From positions 129,675-193,674 of the forward strand of contig CALLNU010000034.1 of NCBI GenBank assembly GCA_938005465.1: a stretch of DNA of 64,000 nt, given 5' to 3'. Position 1 is the first letter of the stretch. Each line of letters starts with the position of its first letter. Source of the stretch: an uncultured Collinsella sp. (GTDB lineage: Bacteria > Actinomycetota > Coriobacteriia > Coriobacteriales > Coriobacteriaceae). The notes beneath the pieces were generated by a model. That model saw only the letters and a program-made list of their open reading frames with translations. It ran no database searches and had not been told where the DNA came from. The position numbers and the translations under genes are program-made. Of the stretch, positions 17,501-25,456 are shown in pieces.

Positions 17501-20500
17501 TGAAGAGGGCGCACCCATGCCCGCGAACGCGAGCGTGACCAATGATGCCAAGGGCAAGGTCGACTTTGGCAAGATTACCTTTACGCTCGACGACCTTAAC
17601 AAAGCCCTGGGCGAGAAGCCCGAGAAGCGCGAGCATACCTTTACCTACACCGTGACCGAGTCCGGCGAGGTCGCTGGCGTGACCAACGACGCCAAGCTGT
17701 CGCGCGAGGTTTCCTTCACCGTGACCGATGACAGCAAGGGCAATCTGAGGGTGTCCCGCAAGCCGGACGGCAACGTAGCCTTTACGTTCACCAATACCTA
17801 TAGCGTGACGCCTGACGAGTTCAGCGTCACCGATCAGATCACCGCGACCAAGGTCCTGACCGGACGCGAGCTTGCTGCCGGCGAGTTCTCCTTCGAGCTC
17901 GTCGAGGGCGAGGGCAAGGACGCCAAGGTCGTCGCCACCGGCAAGAACGCCGCCGATGGCAAGATCACGATGAGCGCCGTGAAGTACACCAAGGCCAGAA
18001 CGCACACCTACACGCTGCGCGAGGTCAAGGGCAACGCCGGCGGTATCACCTACAGCGATGCCAAGTTCACCATCGAGACCACCATCACGGACAGCGGCGA
18101 CGGTACGCTCAGCGCCACGCATGTTCTGAAGGACGTCAAGGTTGCCGAGTTCAAGAACTCCTACAACGTGACCCCCAAGAGCTCCAGCGTCACCGAGCAG
18201 ATCACCGCGGACAAGGTCCTGGACGGGCGCGACCTCAAGGCTGGCGAGTTCCGTTTCGAGCTCGTCGAGGGCAATAACGTGGTCGCCACCGGTACCAACA
18301 ATGCCGACGGCAAGATCGTAATGGATCCTGTCACCTACACTGCGGCTGGCGAGCACACCTACATACTGCGCGAGACCAAGGCCGGCACCACCGAAAATGG
18401 CATTACTTACAGCACCGCTGAGTACACTATTGTGACCACCGTCAAGGATAACAACGATGGCACCCTCAGCGTGGAGCACAAGCTGCAGAATGTTGACAAG
18501 GCGACCTTCGAGAACGCCTACACCGTAACCCCCAAGAGCTTCAGTGTTACTGATCAGATCACGGCGACCAAGGTCCTGACCGGGCGCGATCTCAAGGAAG
18601 GCGAGTTCTCCTTCGAGCTCGTCGAGGGCAACGATGTTGTTGCCACCGGCAAGAACGATGCCCGCGGCAAGATCAAGATGAGCCCCATCGAGTACACCGC
18701 TGCCGGCGAGCACACCTACACGCTGCGCGAGGTCAAGGGCGACGCCGGCAACGGCATCACCTACGATGGCAAGACCTACACCATCGAGACCACCATTACC
18801 GACAAGGGCGACGGCACGCTCGAGGCGAAGCATGTCCTGAAGGGCGACGGCGAGGCGAAGTTCAGCAACAGCTACAAGCCGAATCCTGGTGAGTTCAGCG
18901 TCACCGACCAGATCACCGCGACCAAGTCCCTGACCGGCCGCGACCTCAAGGAGGGCGAGTTCTCCTTCGAGCTCGTCGAGGGCGACAAGGTCGTCGCCAC
19001 TGGCACCAACGACGCCAGCGGCAACATCACGATGGGCGCCGTGAAGTACACCGAGGCCGGCGAGCACACCTACACGCTGCGCGAGGTCAACGGCGGAACC
19101 ACCAGCAAGGGCATCACGTACAGCGACACCAAGTACACCATCGAGACCACCATTACCGACAACGGTGACGGTACCCTCAGCGCTACGCACGAGCTGAAGA
19201 GCGCCACGCCTGCGACCTTCAAGAACACCTACAGCGTGACCCCGCTCGATGCAGAGCTCGACTTTGACCTGAGCAAGGCCATCGACGGTCGCGAGTGGAC
19301 GGATGGGGACAAGTTCAGCTTTACCATTACCGCCCCCGATGGCGCCCCGCTGCCCGATCCTGCAACCGTGACCGTGAACAAGCACGATGCGAAGGATGGC
19401 ATCGCCGCCATCAACTTCGGCAAGATCCGCTACACGGCTGCCGGAACCTACAAGTATGAGATCCGCGAGAACGCGGGCAACGCGGCGGGCATGACGTATG
19501 ACGGACATGTCGCGACCGCCGAAGTGACCGTGACCGAGAACGGCGAGGGCAAGCTGACCGCCAACGTCACCAAGAAGGAAAGCGGCCGCTTCACCAACAC
19601 GTACCGCACTGAGCTTAACTACACCGCGGCCGGCGGCCTCAAGCTCAGCAAGAGCCTCTCCGGACGTCCTATGACCGAGGGCCAGTTCACGTTTACCGTG
19701 ACGCCTGCCGACGAGGCCTCGGCCAACGCGCTTGGCCTGCTGCCCGGAGCCAACAACTTCAAGACCCCTGCGACGGCAGAGGCAACGGTCGGCCTGATCG
19801 ACATCCTGGCTGGCCATGAGGTCAAGTTTACGCAGGCTGACGCCGGCAAGACCTTCACGTACACCGTAGCCGAGAAGAATGACGGCAAGCCCGGTTACAC
19901 CTACGACGACGCCGTGCGTACCGTGACGATCGCCGTCGCCGATGACGGTGCCGGTACGCTTACCGCCACGACGACCGTCTCCGGCGGTCCCGAGGGTACG
20001 CATACGACGGTCCACAAGAGCGGTGAGAACAAGGTCGAGAGTGCCCTGGTTCCGTTCCACAACAGCTACAGCGCTACGACCAATACGCCTGGTGGTACCG
20101 CTGCTCAGGTTGTCGCCACCAAGACCCTGACCGGTCGTCCGATGGCCGACGGCGAGTTCTGGTTCGGCATTGCCTATCAGGGCGAGCTTGTGGGCTACGA
20201 AAACCTCAAGCCCAATATCGGCGGGCATGTGAGCTTTGATGCGCTGCACTACGACACCGAGATGCTTGCCAATCTTGAGGCGGCTGGGCTTGCCCATCGT
20301 ACCGACAAGGACGGTAAGCTCGCCTGGACCATTAACTACACGGCCTACGAAGATTTATTCGGGCTGCCGAATGGCGTTTCCGCTACAACGTGGAGCTTTG
20401 GCTTTAAGGTTATCGTCGTCGACAACGGTGACGGTACCCTGACGGCGACGGTCGACTACGGCGGCGTCGAGCCCTTGTTCGAGAACGTCTACGGCGCCGA

Positions 20501-21932
20501 CGCCGTTGACGCCGCGCTCGCTGGCACTAAGAAGCTCCAAGCTGCCGAGGGCCTGACCCCGGCTGACATCACGGGCAAGTTCACCTTTACCGTGACCGCC
20601 GACGAGGCTGGCGCCCCGATGCCCGGGCGCACGACCGCAACCAACGACGCGGCTGGCAACGTGGACTTTGGCAAGATCCACTTTACGCTCGAGGACCTCA
20701 ACCGCGCTCTGGGCGTGACGGACGATGCGACCGATAAGGCCGAGGCAGACGAAGCTGACGAAGCCGAGGCCGACGAGGCAGAGGCCGACGAGGCCGACAC
20801 CGATGCCAACGCCGACGAGCCCAGCGACGAGCCCGAGCCCGCAGCCCCCACCGCTCCGCGCTCGCACACCTTTACTTACACGGTGACCGAGTCCGGTAGT
20901 GCCCCTGGCGTGACCAATGACACCAACGCCACGCGCAAGGTTTCCTACACCGTGTCTGACGACGGTGCCGGGCATCTGAGCGTCAAGCGCGAAGGCGACG
21001 ACGGTGCTGCCTTCACGTTTACCAACACCTACGGCGTGGCACCTACCGATTCGTCCGTGACCGATCAGGTCAAGACAGTCAAGCGCCTGACTGGACGCGA
21101 CCTTGCAGCCGGCGAGTTCACGTTTGAGCTGCTCGAGGACGGCGTGGTTGTCGCCAGCGGTACCAACGACGCCGACGGCACTGCGACGCTGAGCCCGATC
21201 CGCTACGAGGCACCCGGCACGCACACGTACACGCTGCGCGAGGCTTGCCCCAACGCGCTCGGCCTGTACAAGGGCGTCACCTATGACGGCACGACCTACA
21301 CCGTCGTGACCACCGTTTCCGACAACGGCGACGGCACGCTGACCGCGACGCACAAGCTCGAGGGAACCACCGAGTCGGCTGGCTTTACCAACAAGTATCA
21401 CGCCATGCCTACGCAGGTTTCCATCGGCGCTATCAAGGTGCTCGAGGGACGCGAGCTCAAGAAGGACGAGTTTAGCTTTAAGCTCGTTGGCGAGGGCATC
21501 GAGTCCACCGTCACCAACGATGCCGACGGTAAGATCAGCTTCGATAAGTTCGAGTACAGCGAGCCCGGCACGCACGTCTACACCATCAGCGAGGTCAAGG
21601 GCGACGAGGTCGGTATGACCTACGACAGGTCCGTCTTTACCGTGACCGTCAACGTGGTCGATGACGGCGAGGGCAACCTCAGGGCGAACGTCGCCTTTAC
21701 CAAGGGCGACAAGAGCGTCGAGGGTATCGTGTTCAACAACACGTACAAGAAGCCCGAGACGCCCGTGCCGACGCCCGATCCCGGCACGCCCAAGACCGTG
21801 ACGAATATCGTCAAGACGGTCAAGGGTTTCCTGCCCACCACGGGTGACCAGCAGGCCGCCGCTCTGCTTATGACATTTGTCATCGCCATGGCCGGCGTCG
21901 GAGCCCTGGTTTGGGGTATCCGTAAGCGCTAG
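14553..21932 (+). CDS. Giant LPXTG surface protein: VWA domain plus about 13 pilin-type isopeptide repeats
   Basis: A 2459-residue cell-wall protein. A signal peptide (residues 1-32) is followed by a von Willebrand A domain (about 113-350) with the metal site DASGS at 119-123 and MVLDASGSMDN around it. From about residue 690 some 13 units of the FctA/Spy0128 (SpaA-like) type follow, each opening with a K-x-L-x-G-R phrase and closing near F-x-N-x-Y. These contain the Lys and Asn that form internal isopeptide bonds in family members. Units 4-7 (DNA about 17814-19245) are close copies with 354-363 bp spacing. The C-terminus has LPTTG (2427-2431), a hydrophobic span and RKR for sortase anchoring. 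AAGGGA precedes the ATG. Likely a pilus-tip or stalk-like adhesin; the ligand is unknown and no sortase gene lies in the window. Confidence 0.9.
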   Translation: MSKYTRGLLAVILAVVLVLPAAAFAMLPEANARSSTGMDGPTVSGKIVDPDTTGRWQYWASGGEQDLTTRYVGRIWTDKTVEPAQDEKSDFVTTLSTMSSTSDTTSLVTKPLDIVMVLDASGSMDNDMGDSDSTKRIDALKAAASSFIDTIAEQNKSIKDTNKRHQVAIVKFSGAKKNEIGNDTYRDRQGYTHNYSQTMKSLTPCVDSAATELKNTVGYIEPAGATRADYGLELARDMSGREDAQKVVVFFTDGTPTDVRNFNPTVANNAIVAAKKMKGKGATVYTIGIFDDANPADEPTNYWTSDENKFMHAVSSNYPNATSYTTNELGKRTENSDFYKAASNADELKKVFDDISSSITSGKGSPTQIEDGYDESKSGYITFSDELGDFMQVDTFVSAQINGVPFDEVTKTTKGNTDTYEFSGVAKDLVITVERSANAQQGDIVTVKIPASLIPLIRYHVDMENGIFERTSLNDIKPIQIKYTSSVKDEARNNLFTPDKVLKKYIDDHKDADNQTVYFLANKWSGGELGDVVAEFEPADTNSYYYFQKITPIYTDKECTQRATVKPQGNDVYYYKDEFVAMGANGKPKDDYAVVEFEGHEIASYDGALVKDDGYWSFNKGTARLAYIDQLHTTKDDVEVNGNKTETARDVLNPRWNDLSSVATSTHVHSHLGNNGKIIFSLATKPTTVDTKTDFGLTKVLEGRKWADTDAFEFELSATSDNNAPMPDPATVTVTNADLDKGKAAINFGKITYAEPGEYTYEVREVKGDAGGITYSKNVATFKVAVTVNAKGELKADVEKTSGETKFTNTYSAKTETSLTLEATKKLTGRPMADDEFKFALSYAEHDEVLLDATNKGGKVEFGPLTYTTESLAKLVEEEKASFDDSSDKPTWTIRYTAAEQTGKLPAGVSAAVSAIDAYVTVVDNGDGTLTATADYGDAGNEFVNAYTAAPAEASLVGKKNLQVPDGLTPADITGKFTFTVTGEEGAPMPANASVTNDAKGKVDFGKITFTLDDLNKALGEKPEKREHTFTYTVTESGEVAGVTNDAKLSREVSFTVTDDSKGNLRVSRKPDGNVAFTFTNTYSVTPDEFSVTDQITATKVLTGRELAAGEFSFELVEGEGKDAKVVATGKNAADGKITMSAVKYTKARTHTYTLREVKGNAGGITYSDAKFTIETTITDSGDGTLSATHVLKDVKVAEFKNSYNVTPKSSSVTEQITADKVLDGRDLKAGEFRFELVEGNNVVATGTNNADGKIVMDPVTYTAAGEHTYILRETKAGTTENGITYSTAEYTIVTTVKDNNDGTLSVEHKLQNVDKATFENAYTVTPKSFSVTDQITATKVLTGRDLKEGEFSFELVEGNDVVATGKNDARGKIKMSPIEYTAAGEHTYTLREVKGDAGNGITYDGKTYTIETTITDKGDGTLEAKHVLKGDGEAKFSNSYKPNPGEFSVTDQITATKSLTGRDLKEGEFSFELVEGDKVVATGTNDASGNITMGAVKYTEAGEHTYTLREVNGGTTSKGITYSDTKYTIETTITDNGDGTLSATHELKSATPATFKNTYSVTPLDAELDFDLSKAIDGREWTDGDKFSFTITAPDGAPLPDPATVTVNKHDAKDGIAAINFGKIRYTAAGTYKYEIRENAGNAAGMTYDGHVATAEVTVTENGEGKLTANVTKKESGRFTNTYRTELNYTAAGGLKLSKSLSGRPMTEGQFTFTVTPADEASANALGLLPGANNFKTPATAEATVGLIDILAGHEVKFTQADAGKTFTYTVAEKNDGKPGYTYDDAVRTVTIAVADDGAGTLTATTTVSGGPEGTHTTVHKSGENKVESALVPFHNSYSATTNTPGGTAAQVVATKTLTGRPMADGEFWFGIAYQGELVGYENLKPNIGGHVSFDALHYDTEMLANLEAAGLAHRTDKDGKLAWTINYTAYEDLFGLPNGVSATTWSFGFKVIVVDNGDGTLTATVDYGGVEPLFENVYGADAVDAALAGTKKLQAAEGLTPADITGKFTFTVTADEAGAPMPGRTTATNDAAGNVDFGKIHFTLEDLNRALGVTDDATDKAEADEADEAEADEAEADEADTDANADEPSDEPEPAAPTAPRSHTFTYTVTESGSAPGVTNDTNATRKVSYTVSDDGAGHLSVKREGDDGAAFTFTNTYGVAPTDSSVTDQVKTVKRLTGRDLAAGEFTFELLEDGVVVASGTNDADGTATLSPIRYEAPGTHTYTLREACPNALGLYKGVTYDGTTYTVVTTVSDNGDGTLTATHKLEGTTESAGFTNKYHAMPTQVSIGAIKVLEGRELKKDEFSFKLVGEGIESTVTNDADGKISFDKFEYSEPGTHVYTISEVKGDEVGMTYDRSVFTVTVNVVDDGEGNLRANVAFTKGDKSVEGIVFNNTYKKPETPVPTPDPGTPKTVTNIVKTVKGFLPTTGDQQAAALLMTFVIAMAGVGALVWGIRKR
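20736..20850 (+). repeat. Acidic low-complexity insertion in the surface protein
   Basis: Near residues 2062-2100 the coding sequence becomes repeats of GCCGAGGCCGACGAG and variants, giving Ala/Glu/Asp runs such as EADEADEAEADEAEADEAD. It interrupts one isopeptide repeat unit between strands that are contiguous in its sister unit at 17590-17640. The repeat can expand or contract by slippage without breaking the frame. Confidence 0.7.
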
Positions 21933-21945
21933 GCACGCTGGTAGC

Positions 21946-22052
21946 GCCCGGGGCCAAAAGGCCCCGGGCGGCCGGCGGGGAGCCAGAAATGTAGCCCCCA
22001 CCCCACCCCCAGCCGCCACGGAGGCATCTCCCTCCTCCGTGGCGGCATTTTT
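21946..22052 (+). terminator. Double terminator after the surface protein
   Basis: The first hairpin (21946-21969) is GCCCGGGGCC, AAAA, GGCCCCGGGC without a T-run. The second (22012-22046) has 13-base arms starting GCCGCCACGGAGG, followed by ATTTTTG, and looks like a good intrinsic terminator. Confidence 0.8.
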
Positions 22053-22074
22053 GTGCGTGGGGGAGGTGGGTGCG

Positions 22075-22232
22075 CCACGAAATCGGCCCATCTACTACGT
22101 TTGGCCCCTTACCTCCAACCATGCCAAAAAACGCCATAACATAACCGCAGTTAGAACGCCTGCGGTTATGCTCAAAACGAAGGTATGGTCAGGGGTGTCG
22201 AGTCAAACGTAGTAGATGGGCCGGTTTCGTGG
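22075..22232. repeat. 158-bp palindromic element, type B, right copy
   Basis: The 28-base arms (CCACGAAATCGGCCCATCTA… and its complement at 22205-22232) differ at one position. The central hairpin ACCGCAGTTAGAACGCCTGC matches the left copy. Length is identical to 14169-14326. Confidence 0.85.
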
Positions 22233-22325
22233 CGCGCGGTTCCGGCTGATCCCTTGGGGGCGGAGGAAAACGGATCATTTTGGTCCCGTGAGGCTGGCGG
22301 AGGCACTCGTGCAGGGCCGCCCGAA

Positions 22326-22479
22326 CAAAACTATGCCGGTTTACGGGGCTGAGTCACGAGTCCCCAACCATGCCGATATTCGTGAAAATAAAATCGCAGG
22401 TAGACGAGCCGTCATTTTGCAGAAAACGCGGGTATGGATGGGGGTCCTGAGTTTAGCCCCGTAAACCGGCATAGTTTTG
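22326..22479. repeat. 154-bp palindromic element, type A, right copy
   Basis: Perfect 25-base arms (CAAAACTATGCCGGTTTACG… and complement at 22455-22479). The arm sequence differs from the left copy at one position, and that change is matched in both arms, so base pairing has been kept. The tail GTGGCAGCC to about 22504 is also shared with the left copy. Confidence 0.85.
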
Positions 22480-22539
22480 AAATGGTATTAAATCGGTGGC
22501 AGCCATTTTGCTATGCCGGGGCGGTCAGTCGTTGGGCAA

Positions 22540-23169
22540 CTACCCTCGCAGGTAGGCGATGGCGATCTGCGTGCGGTTGCGCAGGCCCATCTTTGCAAGG
22601 ATCGAGCTGATGTGGTTGCGCACGGTGCCTTCGCCCATGTAGGCGGTGGCGGCGATCTCCTTGTTGTCGAGGCCGCGGGCGATGAGCTCGGCGACTTCGA
22701 ACTCGCGGTCGGTTAGGCCGGCAAAGGCTGTGGGCCGGCGGGGCGCGTCGGCTTCGGTGCCCGCCCCATTAAAATCGATATCCTCGATCGCCTTGCCCTC
22801 GAGCACGCGTTTGCCGTCCATGACCTGCGCCAACGCCGGCGGAATGGCAGCGACATCGGTCTTGATCAGGTAGCCGCGGGCGCCCAGCTTGAGCGCCGAC
22901 ACAATGTACTCGTCATCCGAGAACGTCGTCAGAAACACCACGCGCGCCGCAGGGTCGTGCTCAAGGATCTCGCGCGCGGCCGAAAGGCCGTCGCGTCCCG
23001 GCATCTGGATGTCGAGCAGCGCAATATCGGGTGCGTGCTCGGCGTAGAGCGCCACCGCATCGTTGCCGTTGGCACCGGTGCCCACCACTTCGATCTGCGG
23101 CTGGGCGCCCAAGATAATCTTGAGCGAATCGACCACCAAGCGGTCGTCGTCGACAACGATGAGCCTCAT
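22540..23169 (-). CDS. NarL/LuxR-family response regulator
   Basis: A 209-residue protein with a receiver domain (residues 1-120; acidic pocket VVDDD, phospho-acceptor D53 in ALLDIQMPG, switch T in FLTTFSDD) and a C-terminal LuxR-type HTH (about 148-205; LTDREFEVAELIARGLDNKE followed by GTVRNHISSILAKMGL). Its ATG overlaps the kinase stop (ATGA), so the two are translated as a coupled pair. It is expected to bind DNA when phosphorylated by that kinase. The divergent ABC transporter operon starting at 24509 is the natural first target, as in Lia/Des-type systems, but this is inferred from position only. Confidence 0.9.
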   Translation of the reverse strand: MRLIVVDDDRLVVDSLKIILGAQPQIEVVGTGANGNDAVALYAEHAPDIALLDIQMPGRDGLSAAREILEHDPAARVVFLTTFSDDEYIVSALKLGARGYLIKTDVAAIPPALAQVMDGKRVLEGKAIEDIDFNGAGTEADAPRRPTAFAGLTDREFEVAELIARGLDNKEIAATAYMGEGTVRNHISSILAKMGLRNRTQIAIAYLRG

Positions 23170-24311
23170 CGGCCCTCATCTCCTTGCTGTTTGGGAACGG
23201 TGGCAAACACACGCCAGCCGCCGGCGCCGGCACGCGGGCCGGCGGTGAAGGTGCCGCCAAGCGCCTCGATGCGCTCGCGCATGGAGGCGAGCCCCATGCC
23301 CTCCGCGGTGCCGCGGCCGCTTGCTTGGACCTCACCCACGCCATCGTCGGTAACAATGAGCTGGTAAAACGACGGATGCTCCATGCACCGTACGGTGACG
23401 GTCTGGGCGCAAGCGTGGCGCATGGTATTGGAGAGCGCTTCGCGCAGGACCGCTGCAAAGCAGTTAGCGACGTTTGCGGGCGCATGTTCGGCCATAACTT
23501 CAAGCTCAATCTGCGGGCCGCCGTCCGAGCGTGTGCCTTCGACAATGCGTTCGAGCTGCACGGAAAGGTCGACGGCGTTGTCGTTGAGCGCGTGGACGCT
23601 GGTGCGCACAAGCTGGAGCGCCTCGTCAACCGTGCGTTTAACGTCGGCGAAATCGGCGGCGACGCCGGGCTCGTCGGCGTGGACCACGCGCAGGGCTTCG
23701 GCCTGCAGTGAGGCGCGCGTGAGCTGGTGCCCGACGTTATCGTGAATTTCGCGCGCGATGCGGGCGCGCTCGGCCAGGGTCGCAAGTTCGACCTCATAGT
23801 CCTGGCGATCGGCGAGGTCGCGGTTGCGCGCTTCGAGCGCGAGGGCTCGTTCCTGCAGTTCGTCGCGGGTACGGCGCATGCGCTGCTGCTCGCGTTCCAA
23901 CTGGGCGGTGCGTAGCGATAGCAAGGTGGCGGCAACCGAAAGGATGGCGGTCAGCAGGAGCGTTCGGGCGGTAAGCGCGTCGGTGCGAAGGTCCGCGATG
24001 AGCGCGCAGACACACACGGCGCCAATCGCCAGCGCGGGCCAGATTCGTTCACGGCGCACGCGCCGCGCGATGTCATAGAGGGCGAGAGGCGCAAACGGCA
24101 CAAACGGCGGCAGGACGACTGCCGCGATGATGTAAGCGCAGCTCGCGGTCTCGCTCGCGCGCCGGGTGCGTTCCCCCTGTGCGACCTCGGCCAGTGAGGT
24201 GGCAATAACGCCAAGGCAAAACGCCGCGACCAGGTGAGCGTCCACAGCAAGGCCCATGGCGGCCGCAATACAGCACGCCAGAACGATCGATTTGTCGAAA
24301 AGCCTGTTCAT
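23166..24311 (-). CDS. Membrane sensor histidine kinase (HisKA_3 type)
   Basis: I chose the start at 24311 (MNRLFDKSIVLACC…); the longer open frame upstream is basic and not membrane-like. The 381-residue protein has five or six short membrane spans in residues 5-140 and no sizeable external domain, a coiled linker, then the HisKA_3 phospho-acceptor helix ERARIAREIHDNVGHQLT (His in EIHDN) and an HATPase_c domain (REALSNTMRHA, DDGVG, GMGLASMRERIEALGG). This DesK/LiaS-like layout suits sensing of membrane or envelope stress. The gene is co-translated with the response regulator and divergent from an ABC exporter operon across about 200 bases. Confidence 0.88.
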   Translation of the reverse strand: MNRLFDKSIVLACCIAAAMGLAVDAHLVAAFCLGVIATSLAEVAQGERTRRASETASCAYIIAAVVLPPFVPFAPLALYDIARRVRRERIWPALAIGAVCVCALIADLRTDALTARTLLLTAILSVAATLLSLRTAQLEREQQRMRRTRDELQERALALEARNRDLADRQDYEVELATLAERARIAREIHDNVGHQLTRASLQAEALRVVHADEPGVAADFADVKRTVDEALQLVRTSVHALNDNAVDLSVQLERIVEGTRSDGGPQIELEVMAEHAPANVANCFAAVLREALSNTMRHACAQTVTVRCMEHPSFYQLIVTDDGVGEVQASGRGTAEGMGLASMRERIEALGGTFTAGPRAGAGGWRVFATVPKQQGDEGR

Positions 24312-24508
24312 ACGGGTATTGTACGCGAAGCCGCGCGTGGTGGAGGGACCGCCTGCGCAACCGTGACATTCCTCCCACGCGGCAAATCGGGGACGTCGGC
24401 AGGCCACGCGGCCAAGCCTCGCACTCGTGACAAAGCTCACTGGTGCGCGCCGGCGGCTCCTGCGATGATGCAATCGTACCGGGCCACGACCAACAGAAGG
24501 GCCGCCTC

Positions 24509-25447
24509 ATGACAGGCATCGTCCACGTCGAAAACCTCGTCAAGCGTTATGACGATCTTATCGCGCTCGACCACTTTAACCTGAGCATCGCCCCCGGCGA
24601 GATCTTTGGCCTGCTGGGTCCCAACGGCTCGGGCAAGACCACGTCCATCAACTGTATCCTGCAGCTGCTTGCCTACGACAAAGGCACCATCGAGCTCTTT
24701 GGCGAGCCCATGACGCCCGCCCGCTACGACCTCAAGCGCCGCATCGGCGTGGTGCCGCAACAGGTGGCGGTGTTCGACGAGCTCACCGTGCGCGAGAACA
24801 TCGACTATTTCTGCAGTCTCTACGTCAACGACCGCAAGCGCCGCCGCGCGCTGGTGGACGAGGCGATCGACTTTGTCGGCTTGGGCGACTTTACGAAGTT
24901 CCGCCCCGGCAAGCTCTCGGGCGGCCTGGCGCGTCGCCTCAACATCGCCTGCGGCATCGCGCACAAGCCCGAGCTCATCTTCTTTGACGAGCCCACGGTG
25001 GCGGTCGACCCGCAGAGTCGCAACGCCATCCTGGAGGGCATCTGCCGCCTGCGCGACGAGGGCGCCACGGTGGTGTATACCAGCCATTATATGGAGGAAG
25101 TCGAGCAGATCTGCAGCCGCATCATGATCATGGACGGCGGGCGCGTGCTGGCGCAGGGCACCAACGACGAACTCAAGCGCATGATTCAGATGGGCGAGAA
25201 GATCGTGATCGAGGTCGGCGAGGTGCCGAGCGCGGCGCTCGGTGCCGTCGCGAGCCTGCCACATGTCCTGGACCTGTCGGCGACGGCGGGCCAGCTCACG
25301 TTTTCGTGCGAGGCGAGCCCGCATAGCCTGACGGACATTCTCGATGCGCTGCGCTCGCATGACGTGGCGCTTGGCCGCATTTATTCCGAGCCGCCGACCC
25401 TCAATGACGTGTTCCTCGAGATCACCGGCCGCGAGCTGCGCGACTAG
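24509..25447 (+). CDS. ABC transporter ATP-binding protein (DrrA/NatA-like)
   Basis: The start at 24509 is preceded by GAAGGG; the open frame 22 codons further up has no binding site. The 312-residue protein has Walker A GPNGSGKTT, Q-loop VVPQQVAVFDELTVREN, a signature LSGGLARRLNIA (one or two residues off the common LSGGMKRRL), Walker B LIFFDEPTVAVDP and a switch His in TSHYMEE. The C-terminal 80 residues resemble the regulatory domain of drug-export ATPases. It forms an operon with two ABC-2 permeases. Likely role: export of an antimicrobial, lipid or peptide under control of the adjacent two-component system. Confidence 0.88.
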   Translation: MTGIVHVENLVKRYDDLIALDHFNLSIAPGEIFGLLGPNGSGKTTSINCILQLLAYDKGTIELFGEPMTPARYDLKRRIGVVPQQVAVFDELTVRENIDYFCSLYVNDRKRRRALVDEAIDFVGLGDFTKFRPGKLSGGLARRLNIACGIAHKPELIFFDEPTVAVDPQSRNAILEGICRLRDEGATVVYTSHYMEEVEQICSRIMIMDGGRVLAQGTNDELKRMIQMGEKIVIEVGEVPSAALGAVASLPHVLDLSATAGQLTFSCEASPHSLTDILDALRSHDVALGRIYSEPPTLNDVFLEITGRELRD

Positions 25448-25456
25448 GGGGCAGTC

